DNA of 64,000 nucleotides from assembly GCA_002077045.2 (NCBI GenBank), contig KZ111140.1, positions 62,001-126,000 on the forward strand, written 5' to 3'. Shown here piece by piece: positions 20,762-33,234 of this stretch (positions are counted from its first letter, which is position 1; each line of letters opens with the position of its first letter). Position numbers and translations under genes: made by a program. Origin of the DNA: Rachicladosporium sp. CCFEE 5018 (lineage: Eukaryota; Ascomycota; Dothideomycetes; Cladosporiales; Cladosporiaceae). A model generated the notes under the pieces. That model saw only the letters and a list, made by a program, of their open reading frames with translations, made no database searches and was not told where the DNA came from.

Positions 20762-21221
20762 ATGCGCCTCCTCAAGACCGGCCCATACATACCTGGCGCC
20801 GAGAAGCTCGAATTGATTGAGAAATGGGGAGTAGACATTCCTCATTATGCAATACTGTCGCACACCTGGTCGAGCAACCCTGACGACGAAGTGCTCTTCG
20901 CCGACGTTCTTCACGGCATCAGCACAACCAAGCCAGCGTATCCAAAGCTCGAACAGGCTATGAAACGGGCGATGCTTGATGGCTATGGCTGGCTGTGGAT
21001 CGACACGTGCTGTATCAATAAGTCGAGCTCTGTCGAGTTGAGTGAGGCAATTAATTCGATGTACAGCTACTACAAGAACGCACAGAAGTGCTACGCTTAT
21101 CTGGTTGATGTCGATGCGTCAGATCATAAAACAATCAACTCCGAATTTGCGAAGTCACGCTGGTGGAAGAGGGGCTGGACACTGCAAGAACTGCTTGCAC
21201 CGGCATCTCTGGAATTCTTTG
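20762..21221 (+). CDS. HET-domain protein, 5' part, cut by gap
   Basis: The first 153 residues of a heterokaryon-incompatibility (HET) domain protein. The motifs are the standard ones: HYAILSHTW near the start, GYGWLWIDTCCINKSSSVEL, INSMYSYYKNAQKCYAYLVD, and WWKRGWTLQELLAP. HET proteins trigger cell death or stress responses after non-self recognition. The frame is open into the run of N, so the remainder, including any C-terminal repeat or sensor domain, is not seen. The usual family is much longer. Confidence 0.9.
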
Positions 21222-21321
21222 NNNNNNNNNNNNNNNNNNNNNNNNNNNNNNNNNNNNNNNNNNNNNNNNNNNNNNNNNNNNNNNNNNNNNNNNNNNNNNN
21301 NNNNNNNNNNNNNNNNNNNNN
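21222..21321. other. Assembly gap of exactly 100 N
   Basis: A run of 100 undetermined bases, the conventional size for a scaffold gap of unknown length. It separates the HET gene fragment from a transporter truncated at its 5' side, and lies at the join between the unduplicated spacer and arm B. Confidence 1.
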
Positions 21322-22561
21322 CTGCCATGGCTTTGTGCAGAACTTTGCTGGCCTATGTATCGTCCGCGTCCTCCTTGGTCTGTTCGAGGCGGGCTTCTTC
21401 CCAGGCGCTATTTTGATTATCCCCAAGTGGCACCTACCTGGCGAGAGTCAAACGCGTATCGCGATCTTCTTCACAGCGAGCGCTTTGGCAGGGGCTTTCT
21501 CCGGTTTTCTGGCGTTTGCCATAGCTAAGATGGACGGCATTGGTGGATACGAAGGCTGGCGATGGGTGAGTTGATGCGACTCAACGATTGTCATCGACGG
21601 ATGTACACTGACCGTTGGTGTGCAGATCTTCATCCTCGAGGGCATCGTATCCGTTGCCGCTGGTATAGCTTGCTTCGTCCTACTTATCGATCTGCCAAGT
21701 CAATCAACCAGTCGGCTCACTCCAGACGAGATCCGATACCTTGAAGTCCGCCAGATCGCCGCCGGCCGCTTCAAGCCAAAGGGTCATGCCAAAGAGTCAA
21801 GATTCGACTGGAAGGTCTTCCTGTCCGTCCTTGCCGACTGGAAGATCTACCTCCTTATCCTTGCCTTCTGGTCGAATGTCACCCCCAACTATGGGCTAGA
21901 GTACACGATGCCGCAGATCATCAAGAACATGGGCTATACCTCAGCCAATGCACAGCTTTTGACCATACCCTGTTACACGGTCGGCGCCATCGCAGCGGAT
22001 GGCTTTTCAGCCATCTCCGATCGCATGAAGTGGCGCATGCCTACAATAGTCGTACCGCAATGCTGCGTAGTGGTTGCGTATGCCATCCTGTTCGCGAAAG
22101 CTCAAGATATCAAGAACAACATCCCGGCCTGCTACTTCGCAGTGTGTCTCGCATGCTTCGGGTTGTATCCCATCGCTCCTGGTGGTAAGCAGAGCATGAT
22201 ATCTTCGCGCGAGACCTATCTAACGACTGTCACAGTGCAAGCCTGGAACATGAGCAACCTCGCAGGCCCCGTCAAACGTGCCATGGGCATCGGCTACTTG
22301 ACTGGTGTCGGCAACATGGGTGGCATCACGGGCAGCTTCATATTTATCGAGGAGGAGGCGCCTGAGTACCCTACTGGCTTTGGCAGCTCGCTCGCATTTG
22401 CAGCTTCCGGTGCAGTCGCAGTCCTCTTGCTAGAGTATCTGCTCTGGCGCAGCAACAAGAAGAACGAGCTGATGTCTGAGGATGTAGTCAAGGCGCAGTA
22501 CAGCGCGGAGGAGCTGGATCGCTTGGGCGACAAGAACCCACTGATCAAATACACTCTTTAG
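21322..22561 (+). CDS. Dal5-family MFS transporter, copy B, 5' truncated by gap
   Basis: Exons visible: 21322-21565 (partial), 21626-22184 and 22236-22561, matching exons 2-4 of copy A at 14948-16667. The first exon and half of the second lie in or beyond the gap. Substitutions relative to copy A are conservative and scattered (for example IPKWHLP for ISKWYLP). The last intron (22185-22235, 51 bp) has donor gtaagc and a normal CACAG acceptor, unlike copy A. It has no in-frame stop, so retention would add 17 residues. Confidence 0.9.
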
Positions 22562-22910
22562 ACCAAACTCATCGGCGCGACTGCGCATTCTCGATCTCTC
22601 CATGCATGGCTCTTGTGCTGCGATGAAACAACCTGAACTGGTATCTCGGAGTGAACGCGCAACGAGACAGTCGAGCTCACATATGATGATTCAAGTTGTG
22701 GCTTGTACCTCCGTATCCTGATAATGTTATCGTCGATCTACTAGCCACGTCGCGCCATCCGTCGCGGTCCGTGAAGTCTCACAATGGCAGATTCTCGGCG
22801 TAACCGGCGACGGAAGAGGAACGGAGATCGCTCTTTCCCAGGATCGCGAACTACGTTCGTTCCTTCCCCACCTTCTCCACAACAGACTGCATCACGCGTG
22901 GGAGTCGAGC
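22562..22910. other. Intergenic region transporter/regulator, copy B
   Basis: Mirror of 14599-14947; probable regulator promoter, no motif recognised. Confidence 0.4.
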
Positions 22911-25769
22911 ATGAATGCTTCGTGGCATCAGCTTGCCGGTTCACAGCAATATGCAACGACACATATGCCAGAGGTGCACGGAGTACGCGGCGATGGTCCA
23001 GCTGCCGAGGCGCTGGGCGGCGAGTCAGTAACGAAGAAGCGGAAGTTGTCTGTGGAACGAGAGGGCCGACGGCGTCTGTCGAAGACGACTAGAGCGTGCG
23101 ATGCGTGCAAGGTAAGAGTCATCAGGTCCACCCCGCAGCATTTTGCATCATTGCGACCGTTACTTTATTGCAACTGGTAGTGAGCCCAAGACATTGCATG
23201 GAGAGTTCGGAGTCAACCCGTCAAACACGGACGCACACGACGGTCAATCCTACGCTTTGCAAGCCAAAAGCCTTCTCAGGCCCCAGGTCTTTGCACTTGA
23301 GCGACCGCAGAGCACTCCGTGACACCAAAATCGCGCATAGGACTTGCTATCGAAAGTTTCACCGAATTTGGCGAGGAAGTGATTGAGGAGTCATGTGATA
23401 CCACTGACATTCCCTAGCATCGCAAAGCAAGATGTTCTGGCACGAAGCCTTGCGCGAGCTGCGCGGAACGAGGCGTAGAGTGCCTGTACGACAGCCAATA
23501 CATGCGTGGAAGACCGCCTACGCCTCCGTTATCCACACCAGAGGCTGTCGCCGTTCCGCAATATAAGCTGACATCTCCGCGCGTCGACGATAACGATCAT
23601 CAGCTGCCGCCCACACGGGGGGAACGTCACGCGCGACTCGTCGATGACGAGCAGCATCATCTGCTATCTGCGATGACTGACGGCCAGGATACACGAGGCC
23701 CTAGTCGGTCACGCAGTTCACCGGAATTGGATGCTACTGAGATTGGCGGCCAGTATGTAGATACGACATCAGGCCTGTCATTCCTAGCCCGAGCTCGTAA
23801 ACGGCTGATCGGTTTTCGTGGGCTCGATACTGAATCCCAGAATCCTGCATTACAACCTCTCACGACGGCTGGTGACAAGCCCATGGTTACGTCGAACGAT
23901 CTACCTGTTCTACCCGACAATTACGAGGCTCCTGAGCTGCTAGACCTGTACTTCGATGTCTGTATAGCAACTCACAAGCCGTTGCATCGACCGACAGTAG
24001 ACCGTTGGTACGCAATGGCACAGTCACAAAATGGCGGTGGCAATGTATCACAGGTGCTCGGCCATGCGAAGGCATCAGTCTTACTTTGTATCTTTGCAGT
24101 GGCCAACTTCCACAGGCAGAAGGCAAGGGGCGCTACTGACGATGTCACAGCGTTCACAATCAGCGACGCATACGTCCAGCAGTCTGCCAAGTTGACCGAA
24201 ACCGAGACTGGCGCCCCGCATCTAGAATCAGCACAAGCTCGTCTGATACAAGTGCTGTATCTTCTGATGACGAGTCGCGTCAATCAGGCATGGTATATAT
24301 TTGGCAATCTGCTTCAGATCTTATCCGCAATGGGTATGCATAGACGCGACCGGAAACGGTCTATTGTGGACAGTAGAGCAGACTATATCCACAAGCAATG
24401 CCGCAAGCGAGTTTTCTGGTGCGCCTATATCCTGGACAAGTATCTAGGCGTTGTACTTGGGCGACCAAGGCACTTTCATGACGATGACATCGATCAGGAC
24501 TATCCAGATTGCGTCAATGACGACGACATGACACCCACTGGACGCACTACAGAAAGTAATAATGAGGACTGTTTGCTTGATGGTTTTGTATGCAATGCAA
24601 AACTATCGCGAATCGTTGGTAAGATCTCAAGAGAGCTCTACTCGATCAAGTCAATGCCCGAACGGAATCGAATTGTAGCCACGCAACGCCTCACTCGAGA
24701 GCTCGATGAGTGGTAAGCCTCATTACCGTCCTTCATCAGCAGTGTCAGACCATCAATCCTGGTACGCTCGTTTCGACGTCAATCAATCGCACTGAAGCTA
24801 GCACACTATCATACAGTGATGCATCTGCATCGGCCAATGCTTCTCGCTCGTATGTCTAGCATTGGCGCAACGGTCGCTTCCCAGCAGCAAGAGAGTATCA
24901 CGCAATGCATTACGGCCGCGCGGGATGCGCTACGCATAGTCAACGCCATGGCCAGCGAAGGCCCGCTCTTCCATGCGTTCTGGTGGACACACTATGTGAC
25001 GTTCTGCGCGCTTGCGGTGGTCTACGTATGGAATATGCTGCCACGTCGCCACGAGATTCCGTCAATTGATCGGGAGAAGCTGATTGAGCTGGCAGAGAGC
25101 TGCCAAGTGCACCTCGCACAGGCCACAGCTTCCAACAGCCCGAGCAGACGATACTCTATCATTCTGGAGGAGCTTAGGATGGAAGCTGCGGCTTCTGTTA
25201 ATACTTCGCAGCGAAGTGGGGAGAGGACTTGGGTGCCGCCCCCGCCTAGTGCCACAAGCTATATTTCGCAGACTTCGCCCAGTCAGATACCACTATCAAC
25301 CAGCGCGCATACGGGGAGCTCGCATGGATACGCTGATATGCTGGATTTGCCACTCACTGGACTGTTTCAGGACTGGCAAACGTCGGACTGGCTTGATCTG
25401 GATGCATCGGTAAGTCGTCGTCTTATTTCGATGTCATCAGTTCATGGTCATCTCGTCAATAGGGATTCTATAACGCCATTTTCTTCGATTCACTGAGCAG
25501 CGATCACTTCGAGCAATTACTCCGAGTGGTCCTGCCGGTGTGCATGCTCGAAGCTCATCACTTCGGGCTCATCACTCCAGGCTCATTAGCTTGGAGACGT
25601 CGCTTCGAATGCCAAGTTCTTACTACAAGGTTGCAGCATCTTGAGATGGTTGGGAGGATCTGCTGACTCTCAAGCGCAGGCCTTCGGGACCATGTCGGGC
25701 TTCAGCCCAGACATGCAATGGTTCGATGATGCATATGTCATCAGTGCGACCGGCAACAGCGTACCGTAG
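22911..25769 (+). pseudogene. Zn2Cys6 transcription factor, copy B, premature stop
   Basis: Exons 22911-23111, 23418-25409 and 25680-25769 have exactly the lengths of copy A (201, 1992 and 90 nt). CDACK at the end of exon 1 joins HRKARCSGTKPC of exon 2 to form the zinc cluster. At the copy A stop this copy reads CAG (Gln), but further on the tyrosine codon after ELDEW is TAA (24714-24716), cutting the protein near residue 500 and removing about a third. The frame stays open after it to the natural stop. The predicted product would keep the DNA-binding domain but lose the end of the regulatory domain. Confidence 0.85.
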
Positions 25770-26299
25770 TATTGAGTTTTGGCTTACGTTTCTATAATCA
25801 CGAGTTAACTCTCCAGGGACCCGAGCCGTTCGATCTTGTGTAATGGCATCTAGGCATACCGTTTCGCATAGCCAGCAAGGGATATCTCAAAGAGCACCAG
25901 AGCGTGCAATGGCGGTGGCTGAATGGTAGCAGGTCTCGAGGCTTGGATACTTGTATAGGCAAATTATCAACCCAGAGGGCCTTCCTCACTCTACTCGCTT
26001 TTGCACGAGGGCAATCGGACGTCGCCCAATAATGCATCGATCTCTAATCCACGTCCGCTTCCGCACCATTGAGGGAAGTGCAGTGCCTTGGAGTGAGAGG
26101 AGCCGACTGAATACTAGGCCTCTTGGCAGCGCGGACGGTGGTAACTCCGGCGGCTCAATAGGGGGAGTTTAATTCCAAAGTGCATGCACCCTGGTCAATC
26201 TGACTTTCATGTGATTGCGAGCGCAACTCCATGTCTGCATTCGCATCTGTTCGTCCGCCTTGATCATGAGACTAGTCGCTTGATTCTCAAATCCACAAT
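25770..26299. other. Intergenic region regulator/LAG1, copy B
   Basis: Mirror of 11205-11728; LAG1 promoter side. No feature recognised. Confidence 0.4.
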
Positions 26300-27853
26300 A
26301 TGGTCGTCGCTCCGAAGCGGGAATCGTTTCCCCCAGTCGCACCAATCACACGACAGTCCAGCAGCGGCAATGTCATCACGGCATCGGGGACGAGACGGCG
26401 GAGGAAGAGCTCGACATTGGGTGCGGATCCTCGCGGTGATACAAATTCAGGCGCATTAGCGACGAGGGGAGAGGAAATCGCATCGCTGGGGTCGCTATCG
26501 AGCTCGACAGTGCGTCTACAATACCCCCATAAGCGTCGCTCCGTACGGGAGACAGCCCTGACCAGCACCACATAGTCAGCGAAAATAGACAGACTCCACC
26601 CAAAGTCGAAGCGGCGTAAGACCCGCCGAGTCCTCCGTCGAGCAAAGCGCCTAGCCTTGAAGCACACCTGGGTTCTGCCCCTCGCCCTCATCCTCCTCAC
26701 CCTCGCCATCTACGCCATCAATCCTACGCCTAAGAACCCAGTCCACTATGCACTGTTTCTCGCCTACCCCGACCCGCCACTGGCGGAACGCACCAACACG
26801 CTCCCAGCCCACTTGGGTCCCGTCAAACAGTACGGCAAAGGCCCGCTGGACCTCGCCTTCGTGGCCTTCTACACGGTCGTCCTAACCTTCACCCGCGAAT
26901 TCACAATGCAGCTCCTCCTCCGCCCCCTCGCACAATACAGCGGCATTCGTTCCCGAGGAAAGCAAGCCCGCTTCATGGAGCAAGCCTACACAGCGCTGTA
27001 CTTCTCCGTCCTCGGACCCCTCGGACTCTACGTGATGTACCGCACACCAGTCTGGTACTTCAACATCGAGGGGATGTACGCTGGCTTCCCTCATCGGGCG
27101 CATGAAGCAGTATTCAAAGGGTACTACCTGTTGCAGGCGAGCTACTGGGCGCAGCAGGCGATTGTGCTGTTGTTGCAGTTGGAGAAGCCGCGGAAGGATT
27201 ACAAGGAATTGGTGTTTCATCATGTTGTGACGCTGATTTTGATTGCGTTGAGTTATCGATTTCATTTCACGTATATTGGGGTCGCGGTGTATATCACGAT
27301 GGATATATCGGATTTCTTCCTCGCGGTAACCTCTACTCTTTTCTCCTCTGTTCTAGCTTTGACCCGCTGACACACTCTGCGACAGACCAGCAAAGTCCTC
27401 AACTACATCGACTCCTCCCTCACAGCCCCCTACTTCACCGTCTTCCTCTTCGTCTGGGCGTACCTCCGCCACTACATCAACCTCACAATCCTCTACTCCC
27501 TGCTCCCTGGCCAAGCCTTCTCCACAGTCGGCCCCTTCGAGCTGAACTGGGAGCTCGAGCAGTACAAGTGCTGGATCAGCCAGGTCACGACGCTCGTGTT
27601 GCTCTTGGGCTTGCAGGCTGTGAATTGCTTCTGGTTTTACTTTGTGTTGCGGATATTGTGGAGGATCCTGAAGAGCGGCGAGAAGAAGGATGATAGGAGT
27701 GACGAGGAAGATGAGGAGGAGGCGAATGAAGCTGAGGCGAAGGAGGCGTTGGAGAAGCCGACACTGACCTTAAATGGAGAGCCTGTCAGTCCGGTGGCTG
27801 AGGCGAGCGGGATGGAGGAGAAGACGAAGGCGAATGGCACAAAGCGGCGATGA
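26300..27853 (+). CDS. LAG1: Ceramide synthase (TRAM-LAG1-CLN8 family), copy B
   Basis: Exons 26300-26509, 26576-27325 and 27386-27853 encode 475 residues, the same length as copy A. The Lag1 motif FHHVVTLILIALSY...MDISDFFLA is intact. The second intron begins gtaacc rather than the gtaagt of copy A. If unspliced, translation ends after 14 further residues and the last 155 residues are lost. Otherwise copy B looks functional. Confidence 0.9.
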
Positions 27854-28294
27854 TGCGTATACGTCTCGGGGGAACATACAGCAGATCTGGGTGACCAGCA
27901 GCATTGCGATGTAGTATAATGCCGTGAAAACGAGCACAAAGTGCGTGAGCACCCTTTCAGCTTATGCAGATGAAAACGGTAGTGCCTCGTCGCACGGAAG
28001 TCTATCAGCGCGAAAACTAACACGGCTCATCAATGTGCATGGAGAAGGGCTCGAAAACAAGCCACTGCCCGCGATCACGACGATACGTCTCTACGCTACA
28101 TCAAGGATAAGAGAATATTCGCGGTGAGGACCACCGTAGCTCAATAAGCTCAGCCTTGTTGACGAGGGCAGGAAACGGACTCCTCAGGTCATAAGTCTTC
28201 TGTCTCATTGACACACTATGTACACGTCGCGCCCCACCTGGTCATCGCGATGCCGCCAAGGCACTTCGCGTCACCGACCGCTTCGCCAGGACGC
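27854..28294. other. Convergent intergenic region LAG1/GDPD, copy B
   Basis: Mirror of 9209-9650; no feature recognised. Confidence 0.4.
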
Positions 28295-29687
28295 CTAAGC
28301 CAGGCCAAAGCAGTTGGCATAGTAGGTCACCGTGGCCGCCCAGTCGGCGAAGATCTTCGTCGCGCCAACAACTCTCGAGATTACATCAATCACATAGAAC
28401 TCATCACCATCGTTGTTGATCAAATTGTTGACGCCAGTGTAATAGTACCCTCCACCATTCTCAAGCGGGCCAGAGCGCTCGAACGACCAGGTAATGATCT
28501 CCAGTCCTGCGGCCTTAGCGGCAATGGCGTACGAAGAAGCGACGATCGTGCCCGTAGCATTGTCGGGAGCGACGAGCTGCCAGATTGACGGCGCGATGAT
28601 CTTGACACCCTTCGCTGCGAGGCCAGGGAGCGAGGCGACAGCCTCATCATAGCCCGTTGCAGTAAGATCGGCGCGCTCGTCAAGGTAGACTGCCTGTGCG
28701 CCAAAAGCCGGCGAGGTCTTCAGCCAGTAGAAGATGTCGTCTGGCAGGAAGGACTGCAGCCACACGCGGTCTGCAGAAATGCCAGCCTCGTTGAAGGTGT
28801 CCACGATTTGCTGCGCGAAATCCTCCTGGGTGTAGTCGCCTTGGAATGGCATGGCGACTTGGGGTGTCTTGGCCTCGGCTGTGAAGTTCAGGCCATAGCT
28901 GTCGACTAGTGCGATCTGATCCTTAAGCGACATGGTCTCCGCACAGGAGTAGGAGAACATGTTCGTCCTGTAGTCTGGCGTTGTGCCGATGCGGCCGAAG
29001 TACGGCGTTCCTTGGACTATGCTTGTGGCTGTGAGGGAAGTGGCCTCCATCTCCGCGCAAAGGGATTTGAACTCGGCGAGAGTGATATCGGAGGTACAGC
29101 ACTTTGCTGTTGCCATGCTGGAGCTGTTCTTCGGGTCTGCGGGGACGAAGGGGGAGCTGCACTTGGCGGCGAGCTCGGGCTTGGAGAGGATGTTGGTCGT
29201 GTAGTGGAGATCGCAGTTGGAGTGGCGGCAGACTAGTTCGCGGTCGGAGGTGAAGGAGACGTCGCATTCGATGATGCCTTGGTGATACTTAGTAATGAGA
29301 TCTAATGTTTGCAAGGTCGAGTTCCTTACCCGCTCCCATACGCGCAGCAGCGTTGTAGCCCTGCTTGCTATGCTCAGGGAACTCGAGCGGCGCGCCTCTG
29401 TGCGAGATGGAGAAGCTTGACGTGGACTTCGGCTGAGCCTTGCAGGAATTGAGTTTGTCCTTCAACGGGCCAGCGTCCATGTTGTCCACAAGGTAGTATG
29501 GGCGAGGTCCCAGCTCCACGAGCAAAGTGCTGTTGCTTCCGATCTCGTGGTATGGGCTCTTGGGAGGAGGTGGTGGACCGCCGTGGCCTGGTGGACCACC
29601 CTTGTGGCCTCCCCATGGGCCCCATGGAGCAGCGGTCGCGAGCTCGAAGGCTGCAGCAGCAGCGAGGACTGAGATGAAAGAAGGCAT
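28295..29687 (-). CDS. Secreted glycerophosphodiester phosphodiesterase-like protein, copy B
   Basis: Exons 29687-29330 and 29277-28295 (coding order) encode 446 residues, the same as copy A, with an intact signal peptide (MPSFISVLAAAAAFELATAA), Gly/Pro/His-rich linker and HRG motif. The 52-bp intron has a different 3' part from copy A but conserved splice sites. Changes elsewhere are few, such as QEDFAQQ for QEAFAQQ. Confidence 0.85.
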
Positions 29688-30672
29688 ATCTGCGATGGAG
29701 AGCGAGACGTGATATAGGTGAAGTGAGAACGACTTACCGGAATGGCGGGTTGCAAGCTCTAGTATATGCACGCGGGCTTACAGAGGTCCATCGAAGCCAT
29801 TGAGCTTTACTTTTCGCCTGGGCGTCCGTCATGACTGTCAGCACCAGCGGAGGGATCCATACAGAGGTGCTGATAAGAGCACGCATTGCGGCTGAGGCTG
29901 CAGGAACAGGAAGGGTAGCGTGCATCGAGGCGAGCTTGATGATGGAAGAGCAAGCCTAGCCTGCCTTGGCGGAGCATCTTGGCGGAGGGGAAGACCGATC
30001 CTAGCTGCCCACGTGTTGGGCTCCTAAAGGTAATGTGATGTAGTTTCGAGCTCGATGCCCCGGCGAAGTGATACAATGCCAGGTCAGCAGCAGAGCAGTG
30101 ATGACTCCAAGAAGTGAGGTTTGAATAGAGTACAGAAGGAAAGGGAAGCAACGCAATCGGCGCCGGAAGGTGCACTAGAATACGGTGTACTATTCATAAA
30201 TCTGTCGCTATGGCTGACCCCACCTCCTCGTCCCAGGGCAAGCTTTTGTAGCTGGCTGTCGGCGATCAAGGCAGGAAGCGTGTGCGGTGATGGAAAGGCT
30301 TGCATCGTGTACGGCGAAATCGAGTTCATTATGCAATCAAACCATGGGCGGCGCGTCTCCTCGAATACTTCAATGCAAAGATGCTCATTGAGAGCAATCT
30401 ACTACAAGGTAGGCGTGACGTAGGAAGGAGGGGAGAAGCATGCACGGTAGCGTATACAGCTCCGAAACTTGCACAGAGCTGGCATGGTAGCACACGAGCA
30501 TCTCCATGACACGAGATCTTTCATTGACCAACATCTATCTTCATTGACTGACCGCACGCTTCCATTACTCTCCCATACTCTCTCACTGACCAAGCAGTAC
30601 CGGCTTCCAACGTACGGTGCCTCGCGTCCTCTCACAAGAATTGTCCCAAGCCCATCGTGAGACACAGCAATC
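29688..30672. other. Divergent intergenic region GDPD/PLD, copy B
   Basis: Mirror of 6832-7814. It includes the matching 50-codon ORF on the minus strand at 29734-29886. Nothing else recognised. Confidence 0.4.
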
Positions 30673-33234
30673 ATGGCCTTCCTCTTCGACAAGGCCAAAG
30701 CAGCCCTCAACGATGTCACAAACCAAGTCCACACAGCCGTGAAGACTGGAAAAGTCCCGTCGAAGGCCGACCTCCACGCACATCAGCATCCAACCCCAGA
30801 ATGTTCGGACCGGGACTCCCATCACATGCACCGCTTCCAGTCATTTGCTCCCCAGCGAGAGGGCAATGATGCCAAGTGGTATGTAGATGCTTGTGGCTAC
30901 ATGTGGGCGGTCAGTGTGGCCCTGCAGAATGCTCGCCAAAGCATATGGATCCTCGATTGGTGGCTCAGCCCTGAGCTGTACCTTCGCCGTCCGCCAGCTC
31001 AGTTCGAAGAGTTCAGGCTTGATAGATTGCTATTCGCGGCAGCGGAGAGGGGCGTACAGGTCAATGTTATCGTGTACAAGGAGGTCACACAAGCTTTGAC
31101 GCTATCAAGTAGTCACACGAAGCATTGGTTGGAGGACAATGATAAGACTGGCAATATCAAAGTCTTCAGACATCCCGATCATCTGCCAGATAAGCAGACC
31201 ATGGCATCTAACGTTCTGGAGAGGATCAAATCTTCCGGCCTGAGTCCTGCAAAGCTCGCCGCTCTCCCTGGTGATGCTCTCAAGGGCATCTATGGTATGA
31301 ATGATGACAGCGTACTCTACTGGGCTCATCATGAGAAGCTATGTCTGGTGGATGGTAAGCTCGCCTTCATGGGTGGTTTGGACCTCTGCTACGGCCGGTG
31401 GGATACGAATCAGCACAGCATAGCAGATGCTCACCCCGGAGATCTCAACAAGATCAATTTTCCAGGACAGGATTACAACAACGCTCGGATAATGGACTTC
31501 TCGGATGTACAGAATTGGCAGAACAACAAGCTGGACAGGAAGTGGAATTCGCGCATGGGATGGACAGACATGAGCATCTCGTTGCGTGGACCTGTTGTAG
31601 AGGACCTGAGAGACCATTTCGCCCAACGGTGGAACTTTATTTACTACGAGAAGTATGGTGTACGGAATCAAGAGAGGTACAAGCCGATTCCTTTCAGAGT
31701 TAGTCGCGCCGGTATCATCGGACACCCATACCAACAGGCCGAGCCCGGAGCTGAAGTAGAGGGCCATGGTCAGTACGAGGGCTTCCGTGAGAGGATGCGA
31801 GTGCACTACGAGCGCGGCTACGCCAAGCTACAGGAGGGAAAAGAGCGATTCCGCGAAGATGCTCTCGGCGAAGACGACGGCTATCCTAATGGTCCTCTTG
31901 GTGGCATACAGTGTCAGATCATGCGCTCATGCGCCAAGTGGAGCCACGGCGTGCCGCTGGAGCATTCCATTGCGACTGCGTACATCGAGACCATACGCGA
32001 TTCGAAGCACTTCGTCTACATCGAGAACCAGTTCTTCATCACAGGCACTGATGATCGCCAGAAACCGATCTCCAACAAGATCGGTGCTGCTATCGTTGAG
32101 CGGATCATCCGCGCGGCTCAGAACAACGAGCAATACCACATAGTCGTCGCCATGCCGGCCGTTCCTGCATTCGCTGGAGATCTCCGCGGTGATGACGCCT
32201 TGGCTACACGGGCGATCATGGAGTTTCAATACAACAGCATCAATCGTGGCGGCTACTCGATCTACGAGCAAATCGCCAAAGCAGGCATCGACCCCATGCA
32301 GTGGATTCGCTTCTACAACTTGCGATCCTACGACCGCATCAATACCAGTGCGGCTATGGCTCAGGCTGAGCAGCAATCAGGCGTAAGCTACGATCAAGCT
32401 CGTCAGGGGCATGATGTAAAATTCGGCGGCGGACCTGAGAAGCAAGGCGCTCAGAACCCGACAGGGGACGCGCAAGCCTTTGATCGATACCAAGCTGCTG
32501 CCGCTCAGGTCCCTGGCTCCGGTCGCTGGGACTCTGTGGCTGAGTGCTACATGCTCAATGGGCCCGACATCCGCACTGTGCCATGGGATCACGGTGGAGA
32601 TGTGCATGAAGTCGACGCCTTCGTCTCGGAGGAACTCTACATCCACTCCAAGCTTCTGATCGCTGATGACAGGAAGGTGATCTGCGGCTCCGCGAACCTG
32701 AACGACCGGTCTCAGCTCGGGAATCACGACTCGGAAATCGCGATCTTGATCGAGGATCCCGTTGAGATTGACTCCTATATGGCCGGCCAGCCCTGGCGCG
32801 CCACCAAGTTCGCGGCTACCCTCCGTCGCCAGATCTTCCGCAAACATCTCGGCCTCGTCCCGCCACAAGACCCGAGTAGACCAGATAACAACTACCTCCC
32901 CGTCGACCCCTCCGCGCCCCAGATCTACGACTTCGGCTCCCGCGAAGATCTTGCCGTTGCCGATCCCCTAGCAGAGTCGTTCACCTCCCTCTGGAAGACA
33001 ACTGCCCGCGTCAACACTGCCGCGTTCGCCAAGGTGTTCCACCCTGTACCCTTTGACGGCGTGAGGAATTGGAAGCAGTACGATGAGTACTACTCGCGCT
33101 TCTTCAAGCTGCCTGACGCGAAGACTGCAGCGAAGGATACGACTAAGCCGAGTACGTGGAAGTGGGGTCATGTCGTTGCGGAGGAGTTTAGTGAGGATCC
33201 GGCACGGGCTGCGGAGGAAGTCAAGGGGTGCTGA
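30673..33234 (+). CDS. Phospholipase D, copy B, C-terminally truncated
   Basis: 853 residues, compared with 892 in copy A. Both HKD half-sites are present (HHEKLCLVD, HSKLLIADDRK). A G5 run of copy A is G4 here (33225-33228); the frameshift adds one cysteine and then a stop. The lost 39-residue tail is still readable in another frame to about 33344, so the event is recent or is a homopolymer sequencing error. There is also a two-residue indel near residue 580 (KFGGGPEKQG). Catalytic core residues are unaffected. Confidence 0.88.
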   Translation: MAFLFDKAKAALNDVTNQVHTAVKTGKVPSKADLHAHQHPTPECSDRDSHHMHRFQSFAPQREGNDAKWYVDACGYMWAVSVALQNARQSIWILDWWLSPELYLRRPPAQFEEFRLDRLLFAAAERGVQVNVIVYKEVTQALTLSSSHTKHWLEDNDKTGNIKVFRHPDHLPDKQTMASNVLERIKSSGLSPAKLAALPGDALKGIYGMNDDSVLYWAHHEKLCLVDGKLAFMGGLDLCYGRWDTNQHSIADAHPGDLNKINFPGQDYNNARIMDFSDVQNWQNNKLDRKWNSRMGWTDMSISLRGPVVEDLRDHFAQRWNFIYYEKYGVRNQERYKPIPFRVSRAGIIGHPYQQAEPGAEVEGHGQYEGFRERMRVHYERGYAKLQEGKERFREDALGEDDGYPNGPLGGIQCQIMRSCAKWSHGVPLEHSIATAYIETIRDSKHFVYIENQFFITGTDDRQKPISNKIGAAIVERIIRAAQNNEQYHIVVAMPAVPAFAGDLRGDDALATRAIMEFQYNSINRGGYSIYEQIAKAGIDPMQWIRFYNLRSYDRINTSAAMAQAEQQSGVSYDQARQGHDVKFGGGPEKQGAQNPTGDAQAFDRYQAAAAQVPGSGRWDSVAECYMLNGPDIRTVPWDHGGDVHEVDAFVSEELYIHSKLLIADDRKVICGSANLNDRSQLGNHDSEIAILIEDPVEIDSYMAGQPWRATKFAATLRRQIFRKHLGLVPPQDPSRPDNNYLPVDPSAPQIYDFGSREDLAVADPLAESFTSLWKTTARVNTAAFAKVFHPVPFDGVRNWKQYDEYYSRFFKLPDAKTAAKDTTKPSTWKWGHVVAEEFSEDPARAAEEVKGC

